Source of the DNA: JAQUOA01 sp037443785
Lineage (GTDB): Bacteria > Bacteroidota > Ignavibacteria > UBA10030 > UBA8401
Assembly: GCA_037443785.1 (NCBI GenBank)
Contig: JBBINR010000047.1
Coordinates: 1-23,142, forward strand
Reading direction: 5' to 3'
Length of the DNA stretch: 23,142 nucleotides
Part shown: piece after piece, positions 7,569 through 15,204 of the stretch
How the letters are laid out: each line of letters starts with the position of its first letter
Position numbering within the stretch: position 1 is the stretch's first letter
Position numbers and translations under genes: made by a program
Notes under the pieces: generated by a model
The model's input: only the letters and a program-made list of their open reading frames with translations
Told to the model about the DNA's origin: nothing
Database searches by the model: none

Positions 7569-8723
7569 ATGATTAATACGATACATCATATTCGTTCTTG
7601 TCATATTCTATTCGCCCTTTGGTGTATCGCATCGATTAGCGCTGCGCAGACATCAAAACCGGGATACGATGATAAATTACTATTTCGCGGAATTTCGGGT
7701 GTAACGGTTGGAGCGACTACGCAGCAGTGGACTTTAAAAAAAATAGGAACTGTAAGCCAGCAGTCTGCACCCATTTCAGTTCTTCTCCCGATTTCAAATA
7801 GAATTTTATTTACTGCGGCAAGTTCTGCGGCGTTGACATCACTTGATACGACAAAAGTATCAGGGATGGTTGATACACGGTTGTCGTTGTCGTACGTTCT
7901 TCCTGGAGATAAATTTTGGCTGAGCGCGGGAGCAAGTCTTCCCACGGGGAAAGCGGAATTGAAAGTTGATGAATTGAATTTGATGACAAAGATCTCACAA
8001 ACTTCGCTGAGTTATAAAGCGCCGGTTTTTGGGCAGGGGTTAGGAGGAAATATCGGGCTTGCCTATGGATCTTCATTGACACGCCGTCTTGTATTTGGAT
8101 TGGGAACATCATATGTGTATCGTGGAAAATACAAACCGATTTCAGGCGCATCGGATTACGATCCGGGAGACGAGATTTCCGGCAACGCTGGTTTTAATTT
8201 TACCACATACTCTAAAACGGCTCGGATGTCTGCGGATTTTTCCGGCTCATATTTTTTTGCAGATCAATTTAACGGCGGGAAGGTATTTCAGTCGGGCCCC
8301 CGCATCATGCTATTTATTGTTTATTCACTCAATGCAGGAGAACTTCGACATCTGGTAAACGTAAGAGTCCGCTATCGATTGAAAAATACATTTTACAGCA
8401 ATGCGGGAACGACAGAATACGATGCAACGACACAGGTTGAAGGACAGTATGCCGTAACAATTCCGATGAACGCTTGGTTGACGGGGAATGCAATAGTTGA
8501 GGGGAAATATTATACCGCAGATCAAATTCCTATTGCCAACAACGTTATCGAAACGGGAAAAGCTCGAATTGGTTCTGGCGGGATGGATTTGCAATTTCAC
8601 ATATCCGACGTTGTTCTGCCGATGCTGACTGTCCGTTATGCCATGGGAAATATTATTATTGATGATATAGCAAGCGACGTCGATGGATTTGAAGTATCGC
8701 TTGGTGTCAAGGTATCATTCTAA
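7569..8723 (+). CDS. Predicted outer-membrane beta-barrel protein
   Basis: A 384-residue protein with an N-terminal signal peptide (hydrophobic core ILFALWCIASISAA). The mature part alternates amphipathic strands rich in Gly, Ser, Tyr and Thr, such as RLVFGLGTSYVYRGKY, and ends in the aromatic C-terminal signature VSLGVKVSF expected for BAM-assembled barrels. No enzymatic motif is visible, and I do not recognise a specific family; it resembles uncharacterised transporter/porin-like proteins of Bacteroidota. It begins 12 bases after the T9SS client gene and precedes a TolB-like gene, so it may be the outer-membrane partner of those proteins, which is inference. The ATG at 7569 was chosen; an in-frame GTG at 7566 is adjacent. 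No good Shine-Dalgarno site is visible, suggesting coupling to the upstream gene. Confidence 0.9.
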   Translation: MINTIHHIRSCHILFALWCIASISAAQTSKPGYDDKLLFRGISGVTVGATTQQWTLKKIGTVSQQSAPISVLLPISNRILFTAASSAALTSLDTTKVSGMVDTRLSLSYVLPGDKFWLSAGASLPTGKAELKVDELNLMTKISQTSLSYKAPVFGQGLGGNIGLAYGSSLTRRLVFGLGTSYVYRGKYKPISGASDYDPGDEISGNAGFNFTTYSKTARMSADFSGSYFFADQFNGGKVFQSGPRIMLFIVYSLNAGELRHLVNVRVRYRLKNTFYSNAGTTEYDATTQVEGQYAVTIPMNAWLTGNAIVEGKYYTADQIPIANNVIETGKARIGSGGMDLQFHISDVVLPMLTVRYAMGNIIIDDIASDVDGFEVSLGVKVSF

Positions 8724-8770
8724 AGAATTTTATTCACATTATTAATCATAATACTGGAAGGAAAAACAGT

Positions 8771-9535
8771 ATGAAACGTTCCTTTACGTCATGTAGTATC
8801 GTCTACCTGTGCGCTTTTTTGGTATTGAATCTTTGCAGTGTTTCAATAGCAAAAGCAGGCAATACGAATACTATCGCTGTTTTATATTTTGAGAATAACA
8901 GTGTTGTTGATAAAGATAAGCTCGATCCGCTAAAAAAAGGTCTTGCCGATATGATGATCACCGAAATGTCGAAGATTAAAGGGATAAAAGTTGTCGAACG
9001 CCAGCGTATTCAATCGATCATCGAAGAATTGAATCTCAGTGAAACCGATCTTGTGGATAAATCGTCGACGCAAAAAATGGGAAAATTACTTGGTGCACAG
9101 GTAATGCTCTTCGGTGGATTTTCAAATTTGTTCAATGATAAACTTAGAATTGATATCAGGATTGTTCGAACCGAGACCGGGGAAACTTTAAAAGCTGAAG
9201 AAGAGACCGGCGAACTCGATGAATTTTTGACGATGCTTCAATCACTGGTGAAGAAAATAGCAAGTGATCTTGAAGTGAAACTGACATCGGAAGACCAAGA
9301 TCGTTTAGAAGCGACTAAAGATGGAAATTTTAATGGCTACGTAACGTACGCCAAAGCGTTGAACTTTGAAGACCAGGGAAAAAAGTTGGAAAAGCAGGGA
9401 AAGAAAGTTGAAGCACGCTCTGCATTTGAAAATGCAAAGTTGATGTTCCAAAAAGCGTGGGATGAATCAGACGGCTATGAGCCTGCCAAGCAGAAGGTTG
9501 AGGAGATGGCAGAGTTACTTTCGAAATTGAAATAA
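8771..9535 (+). CDS. Exported TolB/CsgG-like (FlgO-type) protein
   Basis: A 254-residue protein with a type I signal peptide (likely cleaved after SIAKA, about residue 29) and a TolB/CsgG-N-like domain at about 33-180 (NTIAVLYFENNSVV at the start, GIKVVERQRIQSIIEELN in the middle). The remaining C-terminal part is a charged helical TPR-like hairpin with a repeated EDQGKKLEKQGKKVEA stretch. It is collinear with residues 160-350 of the lipoprotein at 1339-2736 and has no lipobox, so one paralogue is predicted to be soluble periplasmic and the other lipidated. Relatives of this fold include CsgG (curli secretion channel), FlgO and TolB N-terminal domains; it lacks an evident CsgG-type membrane-spanning insertion, so a pore role is not supported. 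GGAAGG at 8756-8761 gives a good ribosome binding site for the ATG. Confidence 0.92.
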   Translation: MKRSFTSCSIVYLCAFLVLNLCSVSIAKAGNTNTIAVLYFENNSVVDKDKLDPLKKGLADMMITEMSKIKGIKVVERQRIQSIIEELNLSETDLVDKSSTQKMGKLLGAQVMLFGGFSNLFNDKLRIDIRIVRTETGETLKAEEETGELDEFLTMLQSLVKKIASDLEVKLTSEDQDRLEATKDGNFNGYVTYAKALNFEDQGKKLEKQGKKVEARSAFENAKLMFQKAWDESDGYEPAKQKVEEMAELLSKLK

Positions 9536-9561
9536 TTAATCATTCATTCAGGAGCAGAATT

Positions 9562-12060
9562 ATGAAACGCTTTTTTTCGTTACTGTGTACTTTTTCAATA
9601 TTGCTCGGGATGCTTCCGAGTGCGGCAATGATTGCACAAGATATGCCCCGTGTGATGGTTGTTGTCGATGAAAAGATCGACGATAAAGATGCGACGGCAC
9701 GAAAAGTTGCCGGCAAGATTGAAAAAGCGTTGCTTGAAAAAGGATATCGCATCGTCGATGCAAAACAATTTGAGGCAGTGAAAGGACGTGATTTGGCGCT
9801 TGGCGATATGAATCCGACGAAAGCGAAAGAACTCGGCCGTCGGTATGGTGCAGAATTGATAATTGCTGGCGGTGCGCAAACAATGATGGGAGGCGAGCGC
9901 GAGGTGTATGGAATAAAAACCGTCGATTATACTGCTGACGGTGAAGTGAAAGTGATTATCACCGATACCGGAGAGATTTTAGCCGTTGCAAGTGCGACAG
10001 CGAAAAAAGGATCGCAGGGAAAATCTCAGGCTGCCTCGAAATCGCTTGAGGATATCGGCGACCAGTTGGCAGTTGAATTGCTGTCGAAGCTGGATGCAAA
10101 GATGAAGGAGATGAAAGAAAAACCAATTTTCGTGGAACTTATCCTTCAAGGTGTGAACGATGCATCGCTCGTAAAAATTGAACAGGAATTGCCGACGAAG
10201 ATTTCGTTGATTCAACGAATGAAGCTTCGCTACTTGGAAGGCGACGCCGCATCCTACGATGTGACGATGAAAGGAACAATCGATGATCTCCGCAAGGCAT
10301 TTTCATCGATGCAGGAATATTCTGTCGTCGGTGCTTCCGGTAATCGCTTGGATGTCTCAACAAAAACTTCCGGCATTAAAAAAGCAAGTATGGCAATTTC
10401 CAGCTCGCTCGATATTTCTGAATTCAAAGCTGAAAATATTTTTCCGGCGCAATTTGTCTATTATTCTAAAAACCCAATCGGGAAAGTGACATTGGAAAAT
10501 ACCGGGAATACAGATATTAAAAATATTAAGGCAAAGATTTTTATCCCTACCTACATGCAATTGGCGTCAGAGCAGGTCATTCCGGAATTGAAAGCCGGAA
10601 CAAAACAAACTTTTGATGTCTCTGCGACGCTGGATAAAGATAAATTGCAGACGGTGAGTGAAAATACCGTTGCGCAGATTAAAGCGGAGATCGGTTTCAC
10701 TCAAGGCGGGGAAGATAAAATTCGCAGCATTACAAGACCGGTAACGATCTACAGTAAAAATTCCGTGAACTGGAATAAGTCGACGCAGGTCGGTTCGTTT
10801 GTAACATACAAAGATGCTGCCGTCGAAAATTTCTCGCGCAACGTTATCGGCAATGTGAAATTCAATCCCGCGGCCTATCCGAATGCCTCTCGCAATATGG
10901 TGAATGCAATGAAAATTTGGGATGCGGTCCGCGCGTTCTCGATCAATTATGTCTCTGATCCATGGACTGTTGCCGAAGGAGATGTCCTGGACGAAATTCA
11001 GTACCCGCGGCAGACCCTTGCAAAGAAAGCCGGAGACTGTGACGACAGCTCTGTTCTTCTTGCAGCATGTTTGGAAAATTTGGGCATCCGAACGGCATTA
11101 ATTGGAACAGCCGATCATGTTTTTATCATGTTTGATACAGGTGTGAATAGGAAAAATGCGTCTCGGGTAAGTCTAAACGAGAGAGAGTATGTTATTCGCG
11201 ATAATACAGTTTGGATTCCGTTGGAAACAACAATCATTGGGAAATCTTTTGCCGAAGGTTGGCGTGTAGGTGCCGATGGATATTACAAGACTGTCGATAC
11301 GAAAGGGAAGCTGGATATTATCGATGTTCGTAAAGCATGGGAGGTATCACCGCCGACAAATTTGGCAAGCGATGAAAAGATTGCAGAGACTCCTGCATCG
11401 ACGGTGATTGAGAATTATCTTTCTGATGATGCAAAGAACCTTGTTGCGTCGAATGAACAAATGCTTAGCGAGAAAGTAAAATTTCTTCAATCCCAAAACA
11501 CAGAACAATCGTCGAATGAAGCAGCAATGCTGCTGGCAAATGCCGGGAAATATGATGAAGCGATCGGAACCATTAAGAAATATACTTCGGCGTCGGCAAA
11601 GAACAATCTTGGAAATATTTATCTGCTGAAAGGCGATTCATTGAATGCGGTTAAGAATTACGCTGCCGCCGCGAAGATTGATGTAAAAGACGGCGGAATT
11701 GATTTGAATATGGGACTGCTGAAATACCTTGGCGGCGATCACGAAGGAACCGTTGCGTCGTTTGCTGATGCCGTTTCAAAATTCCCGTCTGAGGAAAAGG
11801 CGTATGCCGAGCTTGGCATTGATAATATTGTAGCGGAGTTAGGCCAGACGAAGGCGGCAGAAAAAAATACCGTTGTCGATAAAGGTGAATTGCAGAGTCT
11901 GCTCTTTAATGCACTTCAAGATTTGCAGGCACGAAAGAATGCGCGAACGGTCAGCCGGACGGTGCGTCGCGGCGAAAACAGATTTGTTTTCGGCGGCAGA
12001 CGCGGTATCGATCCGACAGCGCTTGCCAATATTAAAGATTTTCTGTATTGGAAAATATAG
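9562..12060 (+). CDS. Exported TolB-like / Ig-like / transglutaminase-like / TPR protein
   Basis: An 832-residue protein with a signal peptide (ending about residue 25). Residues 28-180 form a TolB/CsgG-N-like domain (PRVMVVVDEKIDD), then about 190-275 a second small alpha/beta region, about 290-410 a CARDB-like Ig domain (GKVTLENTGNTDIKNIKAKI), about 425-600 a transglutaminase-like fold, and about 635-770 TPRs. In the transglutaminase-like part GDCDDSS supplies Cys493, DHVFIMFD supplies His519, and WIPLETT places Glu555 where the classical triad has Asp. Bacterial members often act as periplasmic proteases or peptide cross-link enzymes; the activity here is unproven. AGGAG at 9550-9554 sits 7 bases before the ATG. 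It closes the five-gene exported-protein cluster and is followed directly by a strong terminator. The C-terminal tail is Arg-rich (about 790-820). Confidence 0.93.
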   Translation: MKRFFSLLCTFSILLGMLPSAAMIAQDMPRVMVVVDEKIDDKDATARKVAGKIEKALLEKGYRIVDAKQFEAVKGRDLALGDMNPTKAKELGRRYGAELIIAGGAQTMMGGEREVYGIKTVDYTADGEVKVIITDTGEILAVASATAKKGSQGKSQAASKSLEDIGDQLAVELLSKLDAKMKEMKEKPIFVELILQGVNDASLVKIEQELPTKISLIQRMKLRYLEGDAASYDVTMKGTIDDLRKAFSSMQEYSVVGASGNRLDVSTKTSGIKKASMAISSSLDISEFKAENIFPAQFVYYSKNPIGKVTLENTGNTDIKNIKAKIFIPTYMQLASEQVIPELKAGTKQTFDVSATLDKDKLQTVSENTVAQIKAEIGFTQGGEDKIRSITRPVTIYSKNSVNWNKSTQVGSFVTYKDAAVENFSRNVIGNVKFNPAAYPNASRNMVNAMKIWDAVRAFSINYVSDPWTVAEGDVLDEIQYPRQTLAKKAGDCDDSSVLLAACLENLGIRTALIGTADHVFIMFDTGVNRKNASRVSLNEREYVIRDNTVWIPLETTIIGKSFAEGWRVGADGYYKTVDTKGKLDIIDVRKAWEVSPPTNLASDEKIAETPASTVIENYLSDDAKNLVASNEQMLSEKVKFLQSQNTEQSSNEAAMLLANAGKYDEAIGTIKKYTSASAKNNLGNIYLLKGDSLNAVKNYAAAAKIDVKDGGIDLNMGLLKYLGGDHEGTVASFADAVSKFPSEEKAYAELGIDNIVAELGQTKAAEKNTVVDKGELQSLLFNALQDLQARKNARTVSRTVRRGENRFVFGGRRGIDPTALANIKDFLYWKI

Positions 12061-12084
12061 TTGGACAAAATCGATATTTTTTCG

Positions 12085-12120
12085 CAAGTTACCCTCCGAA
12101 TTGGAGGGTAACTTGTTTTT
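12085..12120 (+). terminator. Rho-independent terminator
   Basis: A perfect 13-bp stem, CAAGTTACCCTCC (12085-12097) with GGAGGGTAACTTG (12103-12115), 5-base loop, followed by T5. It ends the five-gene cluster 25 bases after the last stop codon and separates it from the cyclase gene. Confidence 0.9.
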
Positions 12121-12183
12121 GAACCATCAATTCAACAATAGCAGTCGATACTCAATTCCTTTCACCATTTTCTGGTAATCTCT

Positions 12184-14340
12184 ATGAATAAAAAACTCAC
12201 TAAAGTACTTTTTGGAATCTTGTTTGCGGGACTTTCGGTAGCGCTTACAACATTGCTCTTTCGCCTTGAGTTTTTTCAATCGTTAGAAAGAAAAGCGTAC
12301 GATGCTATGCTTCGTGCCCGCGGCGACAGGCCTCATACCAACAATGTTGTGATTGTGAAGATCGACGAATACACAATTAAAGAACTGGGCGACCAAATTC
12401 CGCGCGATAAACTCGGATCACTTCTTGCCATTGTTTCTCAAAGTGGTGCAGTTGCAGTCGGCGTTGATGTTATTTTAGCGACAGTGAGGCAGGATAGTGC
12501 TTCACTTGCCCAGAATGATCAATTCTTAATGTTCCATGAAAAATTTGCTCCGAATGTTTTTCATGCTATTGGCCCATTTGTCCCAAAGGATGGTGTTCAA
12601 GAAGAATCTGGTGCAACAGATCATGAAGCAATAGCATCACTTCATCCATTTTCAATTCCTGCAAAAAGCGGGAAACTCCCTTTCCCTCGTGCAACATATA
12701 TTGATGAGCGTCCGTTCGATGAACTGGCAAAATTATCTGCAGGAGTAGGACATGTCCTTCTTCAGCCTGACACAATCGACGGTATCATTCGTTCTGTACC
12801 GTTCTTTTTTGAATTTGCCGGGGATTATTATCCGACATTCGGAGCGTCGCTTGCATTTGCTGCTGCAAAAGTGAATCTCAAAACAGTGACGGTAGAGAGG
12901 CAGGAGAATGGGTTATTAGTGCACGCGGGGAAATTAGAAATTCCTCTTCTTCCAAGCGGTGATCTTCAAATTGATTTTGCCGGCGGGAATGATGCATTCA
13001 AACAAATCTCATTTCAAGAAGTGCTGGATGCGTACATGAAACAAGATATGGCGGCGTTATCGATTTTTAAGAATGCAATTGTCATCATCGGACCGACGGC
13101 ACGATCCATCGGCGATCACAATGCTACTCCGATGACAGATATCTCTCCCAATTGTTTTGTTCATGCGAACGTATATGATCAGATCATGATGGGAAAGTAT
13201 ATTCTTCATGCGCCGTTTGAATCACAAATGACAGTGCTGATCTTTCTGGCATTGATCGTTTCGATTGCGGCGATTTTATTGAAACTTCGCTGGTCTGCGC
13301 CGATCGGTATTTTGTTAACCGTCGGTTATGCGTGGTTTACATACTCCACATTCGTTAACACCGGCGAAGTGTACTATTTCGTTGAACCATTGTTCGCTCT
13401 TTTTTTCTGCTATGCTTCGGCAATGAGTTTTACCGCCGCAACAGAAGGACGGCAGAAAGCAATGATTAAAGGGATGTTTGAACGCTACGTCGATAAAACA
13501 GTAGTAAAGCAAATTATTGATAATCCTTCGCTGGTAAAACTTGGCGGCGAAGAACGAGAACTGACAACATTGTTTGCTGACATTGAAGGCTTTACTCGTA
13601 TGGCAGAAAAGATGGGTCCGCAAAACACCGTTGCAATGCTGAATTCGTATCTGACGGAAATGAGCAATGTCATTGTCGAAGAATATGGCACAATCGATAA
13701 ATATATCGGTGATGCGATTATGGCTTTTTGGGGCGCGCCATTAAATGATGATGACCATGCCTATCACGCGTGTGCTGCTGCAATCAGGATGCAAAAAAAA
13801 CTTTTGGCACTCCATACAAAATGGATTCATTACGGCCGTCCGGTAGTAAACCAGCGGATCGGAATCAATACCGGGAAATCGGTCGTTGGAAATATGGGGG
13901 CAGAAGCGCGATTGAATTATACCGCCATCGGCGATGCTGTCAATCTCGCGTCACGCCTGGAAGGGGTGAACAAAGAATACGGGACACGGTTGTTGATGAG
14001 TGAAAATACCTATCGTTTAGTTAACGCGAGAGTCCTTTCCCGTGAAATGGATCTTGTTGTGGTTGTCGGGAAAACTGAACCTGTCCGTATTTACGAACTG
14101 ATTGGTTTGGCCGATGAAGTGCAGACCGATGCGACGAAGAAATTTTTGGAACATTACCACAATGGGTTGGAAGCCTACAAAAAACGCGCGTGGAAATCCG
14201 CAATCACGCAGTTTCAGCAGGCGTTATCTATTCGCCGTGATGATATTGTTTCCAACCTCTATATTCAGCGGTCGACGTTATTCATCGACTCTCCGCCGCC
14301 GCCGGATTGGAACGGCGTGTTTGTGATGACGAAAAAATAG
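12184..14340 (+). CDS. CHASE2-domain class III adenylate cyclase
   Basis: A 718-residue membrane protein that should convert ATP to cAMP in the cytoplasm under control of an extracytoplasmic CHASE2 sensor. Order: one N-terminal transmembrane helix (about 7-27), CHASE2 domain (about 30-345), three transmembrane helices (about 349-420), class III cyclase domain (about 450-610), and a C-terminal TPR-like helical pair (about 655-690). Metal-binding Asp466 (LFADIEGF) and Asp510 (KYIGDAIMAF), adenine-selecting Lys506, and transition-state Asn587 and Arg591 (VNLASR) are all present, so it should be active. Thr580 occupies the second base-selecting position that is Asp in mammalian enzymes; the Lys/Thr pair is typical of class IIIb bacterial adenylate cyclases. 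The ligand of its CHASE2 domain is unknown. It has its own downstream terminator, and a terminator also precedes it, so it may be a single-gene unit. Confidence 0.95.
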   Translation: MNKKLTKVLFGILFAGLSVALTTLLFRLEFFQSLERKAYDAMLRARGDRPHTNNVVIVKIDEYTIKELGDQIPRDKLGSLLAIVSQSGAVAVGVDVILATVRQDSASLAQNDQFLMFHEKFAPNVFHAIGPFVPKDGVQEESGATDHEAIASLHPFSIPAKSGKLPFPRATYIDERPFDELAKLSAGVGHVLLQPDTIDGIIRSVPFFFEFAGDYYPTFGASLAFAAAKVNLKTVTVERQENGLLVHAGKLEIPLLPSGDLQIDFAGGNDAFKQISFQEVLDAYMKQDMAALSIFKNAIVIIGPTARSIGDHNATPMTDISPNCFVHANVYDQIMMGKYILHAPFESQMTVLIFLALIVSIAAILLKLRWSAPIGILLTVGYAWFTYSTFVNTGEVYYFVEPLFALFFCYASAMSFTAATEGRQKAMIKGMFERYVDKTVVKQIIDNPSLVKLGGEERELTTLFADIEGFTRMAEKMGPQNTVAMLNSYLTEMSNVIVEEYGTIDKYIGDAIMAFWGAPLNDDDHAYHACAAAIRMQKKLLALHTKWIHYGRPVVNQRIGINTGKSVVGNMGAEARLNYTAIGDAVNLASRLEGVNKEYGTRLLMSENTYRLVNARVLSREMDLVVVVGKTEPVRIYELIGLADEVQTDATKKFLEHYHNGLEAYKKRAWKSAITQFQQALSIRRDDIVSNLYIQRSTLFIDSPPPPDWNGVFVMTKK

Positions 14341-14375
14341 ATTTCTCACCACAGGATTTGATGAACATTCTGAAT

Positions 14376-14413
14376 GATGGAGTCCGATTTTGAGTTGAAC
14401 TCCATCTTTTTTT
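14376..14413 (+). terminator. Rho-independent terminator after the cyclase
   Basis: An 8-bp perfect stem, GATGGAGT (14376-14383) with ACTCCATC (14399-14406), with a 15-base loop and a T7 run at 14407-14413. The stem is short but the position, 36 bases after the cyclase stop, and the T run support termination. Confidence 0.75.
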
Positions 14414-14457
14414 GTACCAAAAATATTTTCCTTTCGTTGCATTTCCCACATTTCTTT

Positions 14458-14463
14458 TATACT
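14458..14463 (+). promoter_or_regulatory. Candidate -10 element for sdhCAB
   Basis: TATACT matches TATAAT at 5 of 6 positions, 53 bases before the sdhC ATG and just after the cyclase terminator. The -35 partner is poor (TTGCAT at 14437-14442, 15-base spacing). The operon must have a start in this 100-bp gap if the terminator works, which raises plausibility. Confidence 0.35.
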
Positions 14464-14516
14464 TTGGGAGCAGAAAAAATTTTATCGCCTTTTTCCGAAA
14501 ATATTTAGACACTCTT

Positions 14517-15191
14517 ATGAACGCTTTCTTTAACTTCATCAATTCATCAGTCGGCAAAAAAATTCTTATGAGCCTGACGGGAATTTTTATGTCGCTGTTT
14601 CTTATCGAACACCTCATCGGCAATTTACTCTTGTTAAAGATGGATGGAGGAATTGCGTTTGACACGTATGCGCATTTCATGGGTGGTAATCCGCTTGTGC
14701 GAACACTCGAAATCGGTTTGCTGGCGATCTTCATTATTCATATTCTTAACGGCACAAGAATTTGGCTCTACAACCGAAGAACTCGAGATAAAAAATACGG
14801 CGTCTATAAACTTTCGGATAACACAACATTGCAGTCCCGTATGATGGCATTGTCGGCGGCGTTTGTGTTTCTTTTCCTTACGATTCATCTTAGAACATTT
14901 TGGGTTCCTGCTCGGTTTCTCGATCCGGAATCAATTGCGTCACTCGTGTATTCGTCATTTCACAATCCGGTATACGTCGGATTTTATATCTTCTCGCTGA
15001 TTATCCTTTCGTATCACTTACGACATGGTTTTCAATCTGCATTTCAAACCTTAGGATTACGGACAAAAAAATATTTTGGCATCATCGATTTTGCGGCAGT
15101 GCTTTTCTGGTTCGTCATCCCTGTCGGATTTGCCCTTATTCCATTGATTATTTATTTCTCCGCAGGTAGCGCGGTTGCTTCAGTTCATTAA
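14517..15191 (+). CDS. sdhC: Succinate dehydrogenase/fumarate reductase cytochrome b558 subunit
   Basis: A 224-residue integral membrane protein with five predicted transmembrane helices: the single-subunit, di-haem b558 type of membrane anchor used by Bacteroidota, epsilonproteobacteria and Bacilli, so no sdhD is needed. It anchors SdhAB to the inner membrane and passes electrons between the iron-sulfur subunit and (probably mena)quinone. Candidate haem-ligand histidines are His32 (IEHLIGN), His75 (IIHILNG), His124 (TIHLRTF) and His167 (SYHLRHG), the spacing expected for four axial ligands. The ATG at 14517 was chosen: the open frame extends back to a TTG at 14412, but that lies inside the preceding terminator and the extension does not resemble the family. 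No clear Shine-Dalgarno. First gene of sdhCAB. Confidence 0.94.
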   Translation: MNAFFNFINSSVGKKILMSLTGIFMSLFLIEHLIGNLLLLKMDGGIAFDTYAHFMGGNPLVRTLEIGLLAIFIIHILNGTRIWLYNRRTRDKKYGVYKLSDNTTLQSRMMALSAAFVFLFLTIHLRTFWVPARFLDPESIASLVYSSFHNPVYVGFYIFSLIILSYHLRHGFQSAFQTLGLRTKKYFGIIDFAAVLFWFVIPVGFALIPLIIYFSAGSAVASVH

Positions 15192-15204
15192 TGATAACAC
15201 AACT

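Noticed and set aside
9560..9883. Minus-strand open frames opposite the start of the transglutaminase-like protein gene
   Set aside because: Several overlapping antisense frames occur here; the translations are His/Ser/Arg/Phe-rich as expected of shadows, and the plus-strand gene has a signal peptide and good ribosome binding site.
14412..14516. N-terminal extension of sdhC from a TTG at 14412
   Set aside because: The TTG lies within the cyclase terminator T run, the extra 35 residues do not resemble SdhC family N-termini, and the ATG at 14517 gives the expected start and length.
15175..15204. TTG start of sdhA overlapping the sdhC 3' end
   Set aside because: The ATG at 15205 begins the conserved LDSKIPDGPLEKKW N-terminus; the ten added residues do not resemble SdhA family N-termini.
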